Of a DNA stretch of 64,000 bases, positions 9,046-16,224 are shown one piece after another; positions within the stretch are counted from its first letter, which is position 1; each line of letters starts with the position of its first letter. Origin of the DNA: Simiduia agarivorans SA1 = DSM 21679. GTDB taxonomy: Bacteria; Pseudomonadota; Gammaproteobacteria; Pseudomonadales; Cellvibrionaceae. The stretch covers positions 310,001-374,000 of the forward strand of contig NC_018868.3 in assembly GCF_000305785.2 (NCBI RefSeq). The letters run 5' to 3'. The notes under the pieces were generated by a model. The model had not been told where the DNA came from and searched no databases. It saw only the letters and a program-made list of their open reading frames with translations. A program made the position numbers and the translations under genes.

Positions 9046-9606
9046 ATGACACTGGCCAACCAGTTAACCCTTGCCCGCATTGCACTTATTCCGCTGTTTG
9101 TGGTGGTGTTTTATTTACCCTATAAGTGGAGCTATCCGGCGGCGGCTCTGATTTTCTTTTTTGCAGCCCTCACCGATTGGCTGGATGGCTACATTGCCCG
9201 CAAATACCAGCAATCCACGCAGTTTGGTGCATTTCTGGACCCGGTGGCGGATAAGCTGATGGTGGCAGTGGCGTTGGTGTTGTTGGTAGGTGCGCACAAG
9301 AGCGCGCTGATGGCGTTGGCCTCAGCGGTGATCATCGGCCGGGAGATCGTGATCAGTGCGCTGCGGGAATGGATGGCGGAGCTGGGCAAGCGGTCGTCGG
9401 TGGCGGTGTCGTTTCTGGGCAAAGTAAAAACGGCGGCGCAGATGGCTGCATTGATTACCTTGCTCGCATTCGAACCTGAATCGCACCCCACTGCGCAATT
9501 GGCGGGTTACTTTTTGCTCTATTTGGCGGCAGGATTAACACTCTGGAGTATGTTCCTGTACCTGAAGGCGGCATGGCCTCTCATGATGCAGGAAAAATCC
9601 CAATAA
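9046..9606 (+). CDS. pgsA: Phosphatidylglycerophosphate synthase
   Basis: PgsA joins CDP-diacylglycerol and glycerol-3-phosphate to make phosphatidylglycerol phosphate in the inner membrane. The 186-residue protein is rich in membrane helices. It carries the full CDP-alcohol phosphotransferase motif: D44-WL-D47-G-YI-A51-R52 ... G61-AFL-D65-PVA-D69. It follows uvrC by 34 bases and is followed by tRNA genes, the same order as in Pseudomonas. Confidence 0.96.
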   Translation: MTLANQLTLARIALIPLFVVVFYLPYKWSYPAAALIFFFAALTDWLDGYIARKYQQSTQFGAFLDPVADKLMVAVALVLLVGAHKSALMALASAVIIGREIVISALREWMAELGKRSSVAVSFLGKVKTAAQMAALITLLAFEPESHPTAQLAGYFLLYLAAGLTLWSMFLYLKAAWPLMMQEKSQ

Positions 9607-9738
9607 TCCCTTGACTCCTACTTCAGTCCCCATAGAATAGGCCGCCCTGAGAGAGGGCAGCCAGCATGGCGGCAATTTTCTCTAAGTGTCAGAAATCATT
9701 GCGTTTTTTGACCAAATACGGCTAAAATGCCGGCCTTT

Positions 9739-9812
9739 GGCGCGATAGCAAAGCGGTTATGCCACGGATTGCAAATCCGTTGAGCCCGGTTCGACTCCGG
9801 GTCGCGCCTCCA
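9739..9812 (+). tRNA. tRNA-Cys(GCA)
   Basis: A 74-nt cloverleaf with acceptor stem GGCGCGA / TCGCGCC, anticodon GCA in the loop of the ACGGATTGCAAATCCGT arm, and the T-arm GCCCGGTTCGACTCCGGGT. The CCA end is encoded. It lies between pgsA and tRNA-Leu, as in Pseudomonas, although the tRNA-Gly often preceding it there is missing. Confidence 0.97.
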
Positions 9813-9869
9813 CTTTTCCTCCCGAAGCTTTCAAGCTCCGGATCTGTCTGAACCCCGGTTCCAGACCCT

Positions 9870-9956
9870 GCCCGAGTGGTGAAATTGGTATACACAGGAG
9901 ACTTAAAATCTCCCGACCTTTAGGTCGTGCCGGTTCAAGTCCGGCCTCGGGCACCA
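9870..9956 (+). tRNA. tRNA-Leu(UAA)
   Basis: An 87-nt class II tRNA with acceptor GCCCGAG / CTCGGGC and anticodon TAA within GGAGACTTAAAATCTCC. It has the long variable arm CCGACCTTTAGGTCG, T-arm GCCGGTTCAAGTCCGGC and an encoded CCA end. It is followed by the accessory region. Confidence 0.97.
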
Positions 9957-10020
9957 TTTATACTTCGCAAATAATTCCGCAGTCCAACCCTAATCAATGC
10001 ACTGTTGTCCGCCGGGGACT

Positions 10021-10183
10021 TGAACCGGTGAGGTTCAGCATTTGTGCATACAAATGCCAACAAGGAGCGGAGCGACGACAAATCGTAGGAAACGATTTGA
10101 GCAGCTTTGCTGGCCGAAGGCCGAGCTACGGGGATGTGGCGAGTTCACCCCGAAGGGCGCTAATAGCCCTTAGGCTATTAGCG
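10021..10183. repeat. Array of adjacent perfect hairpins
   Basis: Consecutive inverted repeats are TGAACC/GGTTCA (10021-10037), GCATTTGT/ACAAATGC (10038-10057), AAATCGT/ACGATTT (10080-10098), CAGC/GCTG (10102-10112), GGCC/GGCC (10112-10122), CGGGG/CCCCG (10129-10152) and an 11-bp perfect stem CGCTAATAGCC/GGCTATTAGCG (10158-10183). Such density suggests a structured RNA or a hairpin-type mobile repeat. I do not recognise the family. Confidence 0.6.
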
Positions 10184-10277
10184 TTAACCCGGCCACGGAT
10201 CCTGGCACCTTTCTCTCTGATTTAGTTAGGCGAATCACTGTATTCCGCGAGTAAGTATTCAAGCTCATAGTACGTGC

Positions 10278-10380
10278 CACGCTCCCACTCCCATGTACTT
10301 TTTGCCGCTTAATCAGCCCGTCCCTGGGCTGAATCGCTAGTCGGGCGTCCTGCCCTTTGCAAAAAGCACATGGGAGCGTG
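10278..10380 (+). repeat. Dispersed palindromic repeat, copy A
   Basis: The outer arms CACGCTCCC...ATGTACTTTTTGC and GCAAAAAGCACATGGGAGCGTG pair almost completely; a 6-base ACTCCC duplication lies in the left arm. The core contains the inner hairpin CAGCCCGTCCCTGGGCTG and GGGC...GCCC. The core differs from copy C at only about two positions. No transposase is nearby. Confidence 0.75.
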
Positions 10381-10489
10381 CGCTTCACTGGCGAGATGGC
10401 TCACGCGATTGGGTGTTCGGGGGAAAATTTGGTCTACTAAAACGTTAGGAGTTTCTGATTTTGGGAATTAAAAAAGTTTTCCCCGGAAT

Positions 10490-10579
10490 TTCCCATGTAC
10501 TTTTTTCCGCTTAATCAGTCCATTCTCGGGCTGAATCACTAGTCGGGCATCCTGCTCTTGGCAAAAAAGCACATGGGAA
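10490..10579 (+). repeat. Dispersed palindromic repeat, copy B
   Basis: Same orientation as copy A. The arms are TTCCCATGTACTTTTTT and GCAAAAAAGCACATGGGAA, with a diverged core (CAGTCCATTCTCGGGCTG; GGGCATCCTGCTC). It carries more substitutions than the other two copies, so it is probably the oldest. Confidence 0.7.
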
Positions 10580-10877
10580 CGTGCGCTTCGTGGGCGGGTT
10601 AGCGACCGTGGAGTATTTTCTACGATAACTTGGGAGTGGTAATAGTAATAGGTTGGGCGTTACCAGTGGAGGGTATTAAGCAGGCTGTGCTTGGAGCTGG
10701 GAATAAGTCTGAATATATATGTGAAATTTGCTTTTATATGTCGATTTTACTTACAGATGAAATGTGCGGAATTATCTACCCTATTGAAAATTATACATTT
10801 TTTTGTTATGGCATTAATTTTGCTGAAAACTCTGGTTGAAGCATTGACAATGTTAATTTCGAAAAGGGATCTTAAAA

Positions 10878-11606
10878 ATGTTGAATAATTTTATACGGTC
10901 AGTGGTGTTAGCTTTTGGTTTTTTGTCTGTAAATGCCTCCGCAGGAACCATTTTGTTTAATGATCAAAGTGCAGGTTCTCTGGGTGATTTATCTGCCACA
11001 AACTTAAATGTTTATAATGCTGTTATAGGTGCGGGAAACACCGTATCGACAGGATTATTAACGGATGTTTCAGCTTTAGATTCTTCTGACTCGCTGTGGC
11101 TATCAACATCCACATTTAATGACAATTTGTCTGGGGGCGAGCTGTCTAACTTAAATGACTATATAAATTCTGGTCGTCGAGTAGTTCTGCATGGTGAAAA
11201 CTCTAACTGGTCAGGATGGAATACCAGCTTGTTGGACTTGCTCGGTGGAACATGGGGAGTTGGATGTGATAGTTGGTTAACGCCTGTTGTTGGTAACAGT
11301 AACGGTCTGACAAATGGTGTTTCAGAAATTAACATTCCATGTGATGCTCATGTTACGTCTGGTGATCGAATCGATTTGGTTCTCGACGGAAGTATTTCGG
11401 TTTGGGGTGCGCATGAAAATGTTCTTTTGATTTTGGATGGTAACTGGCTTGCAGATGGATTTTCGGCCCCCAATCTGGATTTTGCCAAAAACATAGGTAA
11501 TTGGCTCGCCGATAGCTCGCGCGTATCTGTTTCTGAGCCATCTGGTCTCGTTATTTTCTGTATTGCTCTGTTGGGTTTTGGTATTTCAAGAAGAAAATTA
11601 ATTTAG
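10878..11606 (+). CDS. Secreted PEP-CTERM-like protein, function unknown
   Basis: A 242-residue protein with an N-terminal signal peptide (hydrophobic segment to about residue 22, SVNASAG). The middle is rich in Ser, Asn, Gly and Asp, and the C-terminus SEPSGLVIFCIALLGFGISRRK matches the PEP-CTERM layout: a Pro-containing motif, one membrane helix and an Arg-rich tail. Such tails direct processing by an exosortase, which is not encoded in the window. A good ribosome site (AAGGGA) precedes the ATG. The gene is visibly AT-richer than its surroundings and is flanked by inverted copies of the palindromic repeat, suggesting acquisition. The central domain is unknown to me. Confidence 0.75.
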   Translation: MLNNFIRSVVLAFGFLSVNASAGTILFNDQSAGSLGDLSATNLNVYNAVIGAGNTVSTGLLTDVSALDSSDSLWLSTSTFNDNLSGGELSNLNDYINSGRRVVLHGENSNWSGWNTSLLDLLGGTWGVGCDSWLTPVVGNSNGLTNGVSEINIPCDAHVTSGDRIDLVLDGSISVWGAHENVLLILDGNWLADGFSAPNLDFAKNIGNWLADSSRVSVSEPSGLVIFCIALLGFGISRRKLI

Positions 11607-12018
11607 CAGTAATTCGGAATCCGGGAATCCGGGGACAGTTTACTTAACAGTCAACTATCGGACCTCCGAAGTCTCTGAGCTTTTTGTGGAATCCCTATCG
11701 CGGACGCCGCTCCGCCCGTGGAGCTCCCGCCACCCTGTGCTTTTTGCAAAGGGCAGGACGACCGACTAGCGATTCAGCCCAGGGACGGGCTGATTGAGCG
11801 GCAAAAAGCACAGGGCGGCGGGAGCCTGGCAGTTAGCTCAATCACAAACCACTTCCGCGGAATCAACCGCTCTTAGACCTCTCCTCAGTGCAGCCATGAA
11901 TCGCTCTCTGAATAATTCCAAATTTAGAATGAGGGCGGCTAGGAGTAGGCTAAATTCATCCCAACCTGTGCGGTTGGTAAACTTCATCCCGCACCCGAGC
12001 AACCCAGCCAGGTAAAAA
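11607..12018. other. Non-coding stretch with repeat copy C
   Basis: These ~410 bases hold no supported gene. Near 11616-11640 there are short direct repeats (GGAATCCGG, GAATCCGGGGACAGTTTAC) resembling sequences often seen beside REP-associated transposases, but no transposase is present. Palindromic repeat copy C follows at 11723-11825. The remainder up to the DUF2784 start shows nothing I can name. Confidence 0.5.
11723..11825 (-). repeat. Dispersed palindromic repeat, copy C (inverted)
   Basis: The outer arms GCTCCCGCCACCCTGTGCTT and its near-perfect complement at 11801-11825 form a stem of about 25 bp with one mismatch. The core, read on the minus strand, matches copy A except at about two positions. 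The orientation is opposite to copies A and B, so the PEP-CTERM-like gene lies between inverted copies. Confidence 0.75.
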
Positions 12019-12411
12019 GTGTCCGAACAATCCCATCTCATCTTACTCGCCGACGCCATACTCATCACCCACGTATTGTTTGTCTGCTTTGTGGTATTGG
12101 GCCTTTTTGCCATTTACCTGGGTAAGTGGCTTGCCTGGTCGTGGGTCAGGCATCGGGTATTTCGCATAGTCCATTTGGTCGCGATCGGGATTGTGGTGTT
12201 GCAGTCCTGGGTTGGTGTGGTTTGCCCGCTGACTACCTGGGAGATGATGCTCAGGGAAAAAGCCGGCGGTGCGGTTTACTCGGGTTCTTTTATTCAGCAC
12301 TAGCTGCACGATTTACTTTATTACAGCGCGCCGGACTGGGTGTTTGTTTTGGTGTATTCGGTGTACTTTTCTCTGGTTGTTCTGAGTTGGCTGTGGGTGC
12401 GTCCCGACTGA
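12019..12411 (+). pseudogene. DUF2784 membrane protein interrupted by amber codon
   Basis: The frame from GTG 12019 encodes 94 residues with three membrane helices and the DUF2784 hallmarks VLFVCFVVLG, FRIVHLVAIGIVVLQSWVGVVCPLTTWE and YSGSFIQH, then stops at TAG 12301-12303. The same frame continues without a break for 35 more codons (LHDLLYYSAPDWVF...LSWLWVRPD) to TGA at 12409. These encode the usual last helix of the family. Family members normally have Trp after the SFI-H motif, so a single TGG-to-TAG change explains the stop. Function of DUF2784 is unknown. Confidence 0.8.
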
Positions 12412-12663
12412 CCAGGCGGCAAGGGCGGGTCGCGCGATGTTTGGGCGTTTGCGTGCGTTGCAATAGTGTGTTGGCTATCTTGATTGGTTTTTTAACGCAC
12501 AATAAAGTATGCATAGAGATAATATTAACTTTCTAATGCACAATATTTTGATCGTTGACACTTTCTGCTGGTAAGGCTAATCTTTAGTCAATTCTACAGT
12601 GCTCATAAATTTGTGCATTACTACTCGAAATTACATATAAGCCCAATATATTGTGTGTTATCT
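12412..12663. promoter_or_regulatory. hipBA promoter region with repeated GCACAAT half-sites
   Basis: The 252-bp gap becomes AT-rich towards hipB. It contains AACGCACAAT (12494-12503), TAATGCACAA (12534-12543), its perfect complement TTGTGCATTA (12611-12620) and ATTGTGTGTT (12650-12659). Thus four related half-sites form two nested inverted pairs, the last ending just before the hipB start. HipB-type antitoxins repress their own operon through such inverted repeats, so these are probable operators. The sequence differs from the E. coli HipB operator (inference). Confidence 0.6.
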
Positions 12664-13026
12664 ATGAAGCCAAGCTACGAACTATCCGATCAGGCACTGC
12701 TGCGTCAGATCGGGGAGCGGATCAAGCAGGAGCGGTTGCGGCGTGACTGGGGGGCGGAGTTTCTGGCCCAGCGGTGTGCGATCAGCCGCAATACGCTGGG
12801 CAATATCGAGGCGGGGCGATCCAGTAACACACTGAACCTGCTGGCGGTATTGCGGGAGTTGCGGTTATTGGATGTGATGTTCAGTCTGGCCGAGCCAGCG
12901 CCGGAAAGCCCGATGGCGCTGGCCGCCAAGCAGGGGTCGGTGGCGCGAAAGCGAGCGTCGGGCACTCGCACGCGCAAGCCGACAGCTCGGGTGAAAAAGC
13001 CGGCCAGAGGGGAGGCTGAATGGTGA
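12664..13026 (+). CDS. hipB: HipB-type antitoxin, helix-turn-helix regulator
   Basis: A 120-residue XRE-family DNA-binding protein. Residues ~13-70 form the helix-turn-helix domain (IGERIKQERLRRDWGAEFLAQRCAISRNTLGNIEAGRSS). The C-terminal third is a basic Arg/Lys/Pro-rich tail. It should neutralise the kinase toxin downstream and repress the operon. I choose ATG 12664, because the upstream in-frame extension is AT-rich and unlike the family. It overlaps hipA by 7 bases. Confidence 0.85.
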   Translation: MKPSYELSDQALLRQIGERIKQERLRRDWGAEFLAQRCAISRNTLGNIEAGRSSNTLNLLAVLRELRLLDVMFSLAEPAPESPMALAAKQGSVARKRASGTRTRKPTARVKKPARGEAEW

Positions 13027-14333
13027 CGCCATCCACGCTGGCAACTGTGCACCTTTGGGATCGTTTGGTGGGCGCCGTCAGTTGGGACCCTAAGCGGGAT
13101 GTGGCAGCGTTTGAATTCAATCCCGCGTTTCTGGCAGAAGGGCTGATTGATCTGGCGCCCATCACCATGCCTGCCGAATCGTCCGAGGGGGTGGTGTACG
13201 CGTTTTCTGCGCTCAACCCAACCACCTTTCGCAAGTTGCCGGGAGTGTTGGCGGATGCTTTGCCGGATAAATTCGGCGAGGTCTTGATCGATACTTGGCT
13301 GGCGCAACAGGGGCGGCCGGCGGGTTCCATGAATCCGGTCGAGCGCCTGTGTTACACCGGCAATCGCGGTATGGGTGCGTTGGAATTCAAGCCGGTGATG
13401 GCTGCCGATGATATGAATGCGTCTTTGCAGGTGGATATCAATGCGTTGGTGAATCTGGCGGGGCAGGCGATTGCGCGTTACCAGAATCTGGAGGCCACAT
13501 TGGATGGCGCGCAGGATGCCAATGCCTTGCAGGATATTTTGCGGGTGGGCACCAGTGCGGGAGGTGCGCGGGCAAAAGCGATTGTTGCGATTGATGACAA
13601 AGGTGAAGTCCGCAGCGGTCAGGTGGCGGCGCCGCCAGGCTTTACCCACTACCTGTTGAAGTTTGACGGGGTGACAGATCTGGAGCTGGGCCGGCCGCAG
13701 GAATTTACCCGCATTGAATACGCCTATTACCTTATGGCACAAGCCGCTGGTATTCACATTATGCCGTCCAGATTATTGGAAGAAGGGGGGCGGGCACATT
13801 TTATTACCGAGCGGTTCGATCGCCAGCGGGGTCGGAAAATTGCCATGCAGTCCCTGTGCGGCATGGCTCATTTCGATTTTAACCAAGCGGGTGCCTACGG
13901 GTATGAGCAGGCGTTTGCGGTGATGCGCAAACTGGTTTTGCCCAAAGAAGATGCCGTAGAACTGTACCGTCGCATGTTATTCAATGTATTGGCGCGCAAT
14001 CAGGACGACCACACCAAAAACATCAGCTTTGTGATGGATAGTCAGGGGCCGGATGCCTACGCCTGGCGCTTGTCGCCGGCCTATGATGTGACCTATGCCT
14101 ACAACCCGGCCGGGTCCTGGACGTCATCGCATCAGATGACCATTGCCGGTAAGCGCGATGGGTTTACCCGGGAAGAGCTGATTGCAGTGGGGCGGTCCAT
14201 CAGTTTGCGCAATCCCGCAGAAGTCATTGATGAAGTATCTCAATCCATCGGTGATTGGATGGTCTGTGCAGAGCGTGCGGGCTTGTCAGAGGAAATGGCT
14301 CTTTCAATCATGCGCACATATCGGAAAATATAA
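13020..14333 (+). CDS. hipA: HipA-family serine/threonine kinase toxin
   Basis: HipA kinases phosphorylate aminoacyl-tRNA synthetases (GltX in E. coli) and cause growth arrest and persistence. The 437-residue protein has the N-terminal HipA subdomain (VHLWDRLVGAVSWD), the Gly-rich loop GTSAGGARAKAIV, KFDG, ERFDR, the catalytic loop RNQDDHTKN (about 326-333) and the metal-binding SPAYDVTYAY. All key kinase residues appear intact, so the toxin is probably active. It overlaps hipB by 7 bases, the usual antitoxin-first order. The gene lies in the accessory stretch after the tRNAs. The exact target is unknown. Confidence 0.9.
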   Translation: MVTPSTLATVHLWDRLVGAVSWDPKRDVAAFEFNPAFLAEGLIDLAPITMPAESSEGVVYAFSALNPTTFRKLPGVLADALPDKFGEVLIDTWLAQQGRPAGSMNPVERLCYTGNRGMGALEFKPVMAADDMNASLQVDINALVNLAGQAIARYQNLEATLDGAQDANALQDILRVGTSAGGARAKAIVAIDDKGEVRSGQVAAPPGFTHYLLKFDGVTDLELGRPQEFTRIEYAYYLMAQAAGIHIMPSRLLEEGGRAHFITERFDRQRGRKIAMQSLCGMAHFDFNQAGAYGYEQAFAVMRKLVLPKEDAVELYRRMLFNVLARNQDDHTKNISFVMDSQGPDAYAWRLSPAYDVTYAYNPAGSWTSSHQMTIAGKRDGFTREELIAVGRSISLRNPAEVIDEVSQSIGDWMVCAERAGLSEEMALSIMRTYRKI

Positions 14334-14561
14334 AGGGATAGAGCGGTTGGAGTGAATTGATCTTTGCTCTTACCAGCTGTGCCTGCAGTTATCCGGTACT
14401 CACTCACTGAATAATCCCTCGCCGGGCGGCAACAATTTCATCCATCTCTTTTTCTCATCTAATACCGACTTTTTTCTTAGCGAAACTTTACACAGTCTTC
14501 GGTCAACTGGCCTGCCTCTATCGCGTTAAAACACCTGAATTCTTGTTTTTCAGGATTAACC

Positions 14562-14744
14562 ATGAAATTGCCCATCATTCTATTTGGTCTGCTTGGCGCT
14601 GCAAGCGTCGGTAGCGGTTGTGCTTCACAACCACAACATAATAGTCATGTAGCCCATCCTGTGCATCTTGTGATACATGCTAAAAAACCACCGGCACAAC
14701 GCGGGTGCTTCCGCCATCAAAATCATTGGGATTGTAAGCGCTGA
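14562..14744 (+). CDS. Small secreted or lipoprotein-like peptide
   Basis: A 60-residue protein with a signal-like N-terminus (MKLPIILFGLLGAASVGSGC) and a Cys at position 20 that could be lipidated, although the lipobox is weak. The mature part is His-rich (about eight His) and has two further Cys. The ribosome site AGGA lies in the 3' arm of a hairpin, CCTGAA (14534-14539) / TTCAGG (14549-14554), which might limit translation. It is 13 bases upstream of the DUF1996 gene, so the two are likely co-transcribed. Metal binding is a guess from the His content only. Confidence 0.55.
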   Translation: MKLPIILFGLLGAASVGSGCASQPQHNSHVAHPVHLVIHAKKPPAQRGCFRHQNHWDCKR

Positions 14745-14757
14745 GTGAGATCTAAAT

Positions 14758-16191
14758 ATGAAAATAAAATACCAAAAATCAGTACATTATTCAGTGAGGC
14801 TGGCCATCCAGTGGATCTTGCCGTTCTGGTTGGTTGCTTGTGGCGGAGACGAAAGTAATGGCGAAAATACAAGCGAGAGCGATGGGCTCGTCATATCGGT
14901 TCCGACACTAAGTTTGCTTGAAACACCAGCTGCAAATAACACTGATGGTTTTGCTCGCATCACGTTTGAATCCTCCGCTGCCACCCAATGCCAGCTTAAT
15001 GGCGACGCTGCATTTGACTGCACGTCACCGCTGTTTCTCACTGATATCGGTGCCGGTGATCAAACGCTTGTCATTCGGACTGCTGAAAGTGAGCCCGAGA
15101 CTGCGGTCACGGTTCAGTGGACGGTGGCCAATATCTTCGATGCAGGGCATGAGGATCTGGTGCTTACCAATCAATCGCCTGAGCCGGTGGAAGCCTACAG
15201 TTGGCGCGGTATCGTGCGGATTAACTGCGATTTTTCGCACAGCAGCTATAACGACCCTATTGTGTATCCAGGCCAGGAAAATGCGGCGCATCTGCATCGG
15301 TTTTACGGCAACATGCTGGTGGATCATATGCTCACAACGGAATCATTGCTGAGCAGTGGGGATTCATCCTGTCAGGGTGGCGAATTGAACCGGTCGGCCT
15401 ATTGGGTGCCCGCGTTGCTGGCCCCACTCTATGATCCGGATACGGGCGAACGCGCGTTGGATGCAGATGGTGAACCCGCCTGGCAAACCGTGCCTGCGGT
15501 GGTGGGTAATGATGAAGAGGCTCACGAAATTTTTTACTACTCTGCCGGCATCGATGATTTGAGTGCTATTCAACCTGTGCCTGCCGGACTCAGAATGATT
15601 GCAGGAAAAGCCACAACTCAACCGGAGGCACCTCAGGACACCAGCATTGTGCGGTGGCATTGCCAGAGTTGGGAATCTGATGATGCGGAAAATCCACAGT
15701 TCAGCGCTACAATCCCGGAGTGTGTTGCGCCTGACCGGGTGCGCATGGATATTTTCTTTCCCAGTTGTTGGAATGGCGAGGATCTGGACTCGGCGGACCA
15801 TCAAAGCCATATGGCGTACCCGATAAGCGAGGGTGGTCCGAACGGTACCCGATGCCCGGAGTCTCATCCCGTTGCGGTAGTCCGCCCAAGCTATCACTAT
15901 GCTTTTGGGGTAAAGCCTGAGGTTTTTGATCCGGTAACCCAATCCAGCCGCGGTTGGCGCTTGGCTTCAGATATGTATGCAGTAACCGTCAGTACACCGG
16001 GAGGGCTCTCTTTGCATGCAGACTGGATTAATGGCTGGCACCCACAAATCATGGCGGCTTTATTGGATGTATGTATTAAGTCCGGTTTTGATTGCCATGA
16101 CGGCAATCTCGGCAATGGCTTACGGCTCTCTGGTACGCAGCCCGGGTCACAGTTTGAGCCAGAAATCATTAATCAGGGAATGGGGTACTAA
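14758..16191 (+). CDS. DUF1996 lipoprotein
   Basis: A 477-residue exported protein. A signal sequence ends in the lipobox LVAC (Cys near 28) followed by GGDES, so it is probably a lipoprotein. After a linker and a beta-rich segment with paired Cys (residues ~50-120) comes the DUF1996 domain. Its visible hallmarks are DPIVYPGQENAAHLHRFYGN, NRSAYWVPAL, and the later HADWINGWHPQIMAALLDVCI. DUF1996 occurs widely in fungi, actinobacteria and some marine bacteria; no activity is established to my knowledge. The conserved His residues suggest metal or substrate binding. Confidence 0.8.
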   Translation: MKIKYQKSVHYSVRLAIQWILPFWLVACGGDESNGENTSESDGLVISVPTLSLLETPAANNTDGFARITFESSAATQCQLNGDAAFDCTSPLFLTDIGAGDQTLVIRTAESEPETAVTVQWTVANIFDAGHEDLVLTNQSPEPVEAYSWRGIVRINCDFSHSSYNDPIVYPGQENAAHLHRFYGNMLVDHMLTTESLLSSGDSSCQGGELNRSAYWVPALLAPLYDPDTGERALDADGEPAWQTVPAVVGNDEEAHEIFYYSAGIDDLSAIQPVPAGLRMIAGKATTQPEAPQDTSIVRWHCQSWESDDAENPQFSATIPECVAPDRVRMDIFFPSCWNGEDLDSADHQSHMAYPISEGGPNGTRCPESHPVAVVRPSYHYAFGVKPEVFDPVTQSSRGWRLASDMYAVTVSTPGGLSLHADWINGWHPQIMAALLDVCIKSGFDCHDGNLGNGLRLSGTQPGSQFEPEIINQGMGY

Positions 16192-16224
16192 CAGCGAATA
16201 GTGTTCGAATAGGGGCGGAGTGAA

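Larger units (their letters stand above)
9957..10877. other. Non-coding, repeat-rich stretch after tRNA-Leu
   Basis: No convincing gene lies in these ~920 bases. The first part (10021-10183) is a run of adjacent hairpins. Two copies of a palindromic repeat follow (10278-10380 and 10490-10579). The last 250 bases are AT-rich and lead into the PEP-CTERM-like gene. A short open frame at 10630-10839 has no recognisable features, so I do not call it. Position next to tRNA genes and the base-composition shift suggest an old insertion point. Confidence 0.6.

Noticed and set aside
10630..10839. 69-codon open frame in the AT-rich stretch
   Set aside because: No ribosome site, family resemblance or clear coding bias; it overlaps another open frame of the same kind.
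10278..11825. Palindromic repeats as integron attC sites
   Set aside because: The conserved attC ends (RYYYAAC and GTTRRRY) are not at the boundaries, and no integrase is present.
11838..12113. 91-codon minus-strand frame with a hydrophobic segment
   Set aside because: It runs antisense into the DUF2784 gene, lacks a good start signal and matches nothing I know.
12705..13757. 350-codon antisense frame across hipBA
   Set aside because: It is the shadow of the strongly supported hipB and hipA frames in GC-rich DNA.
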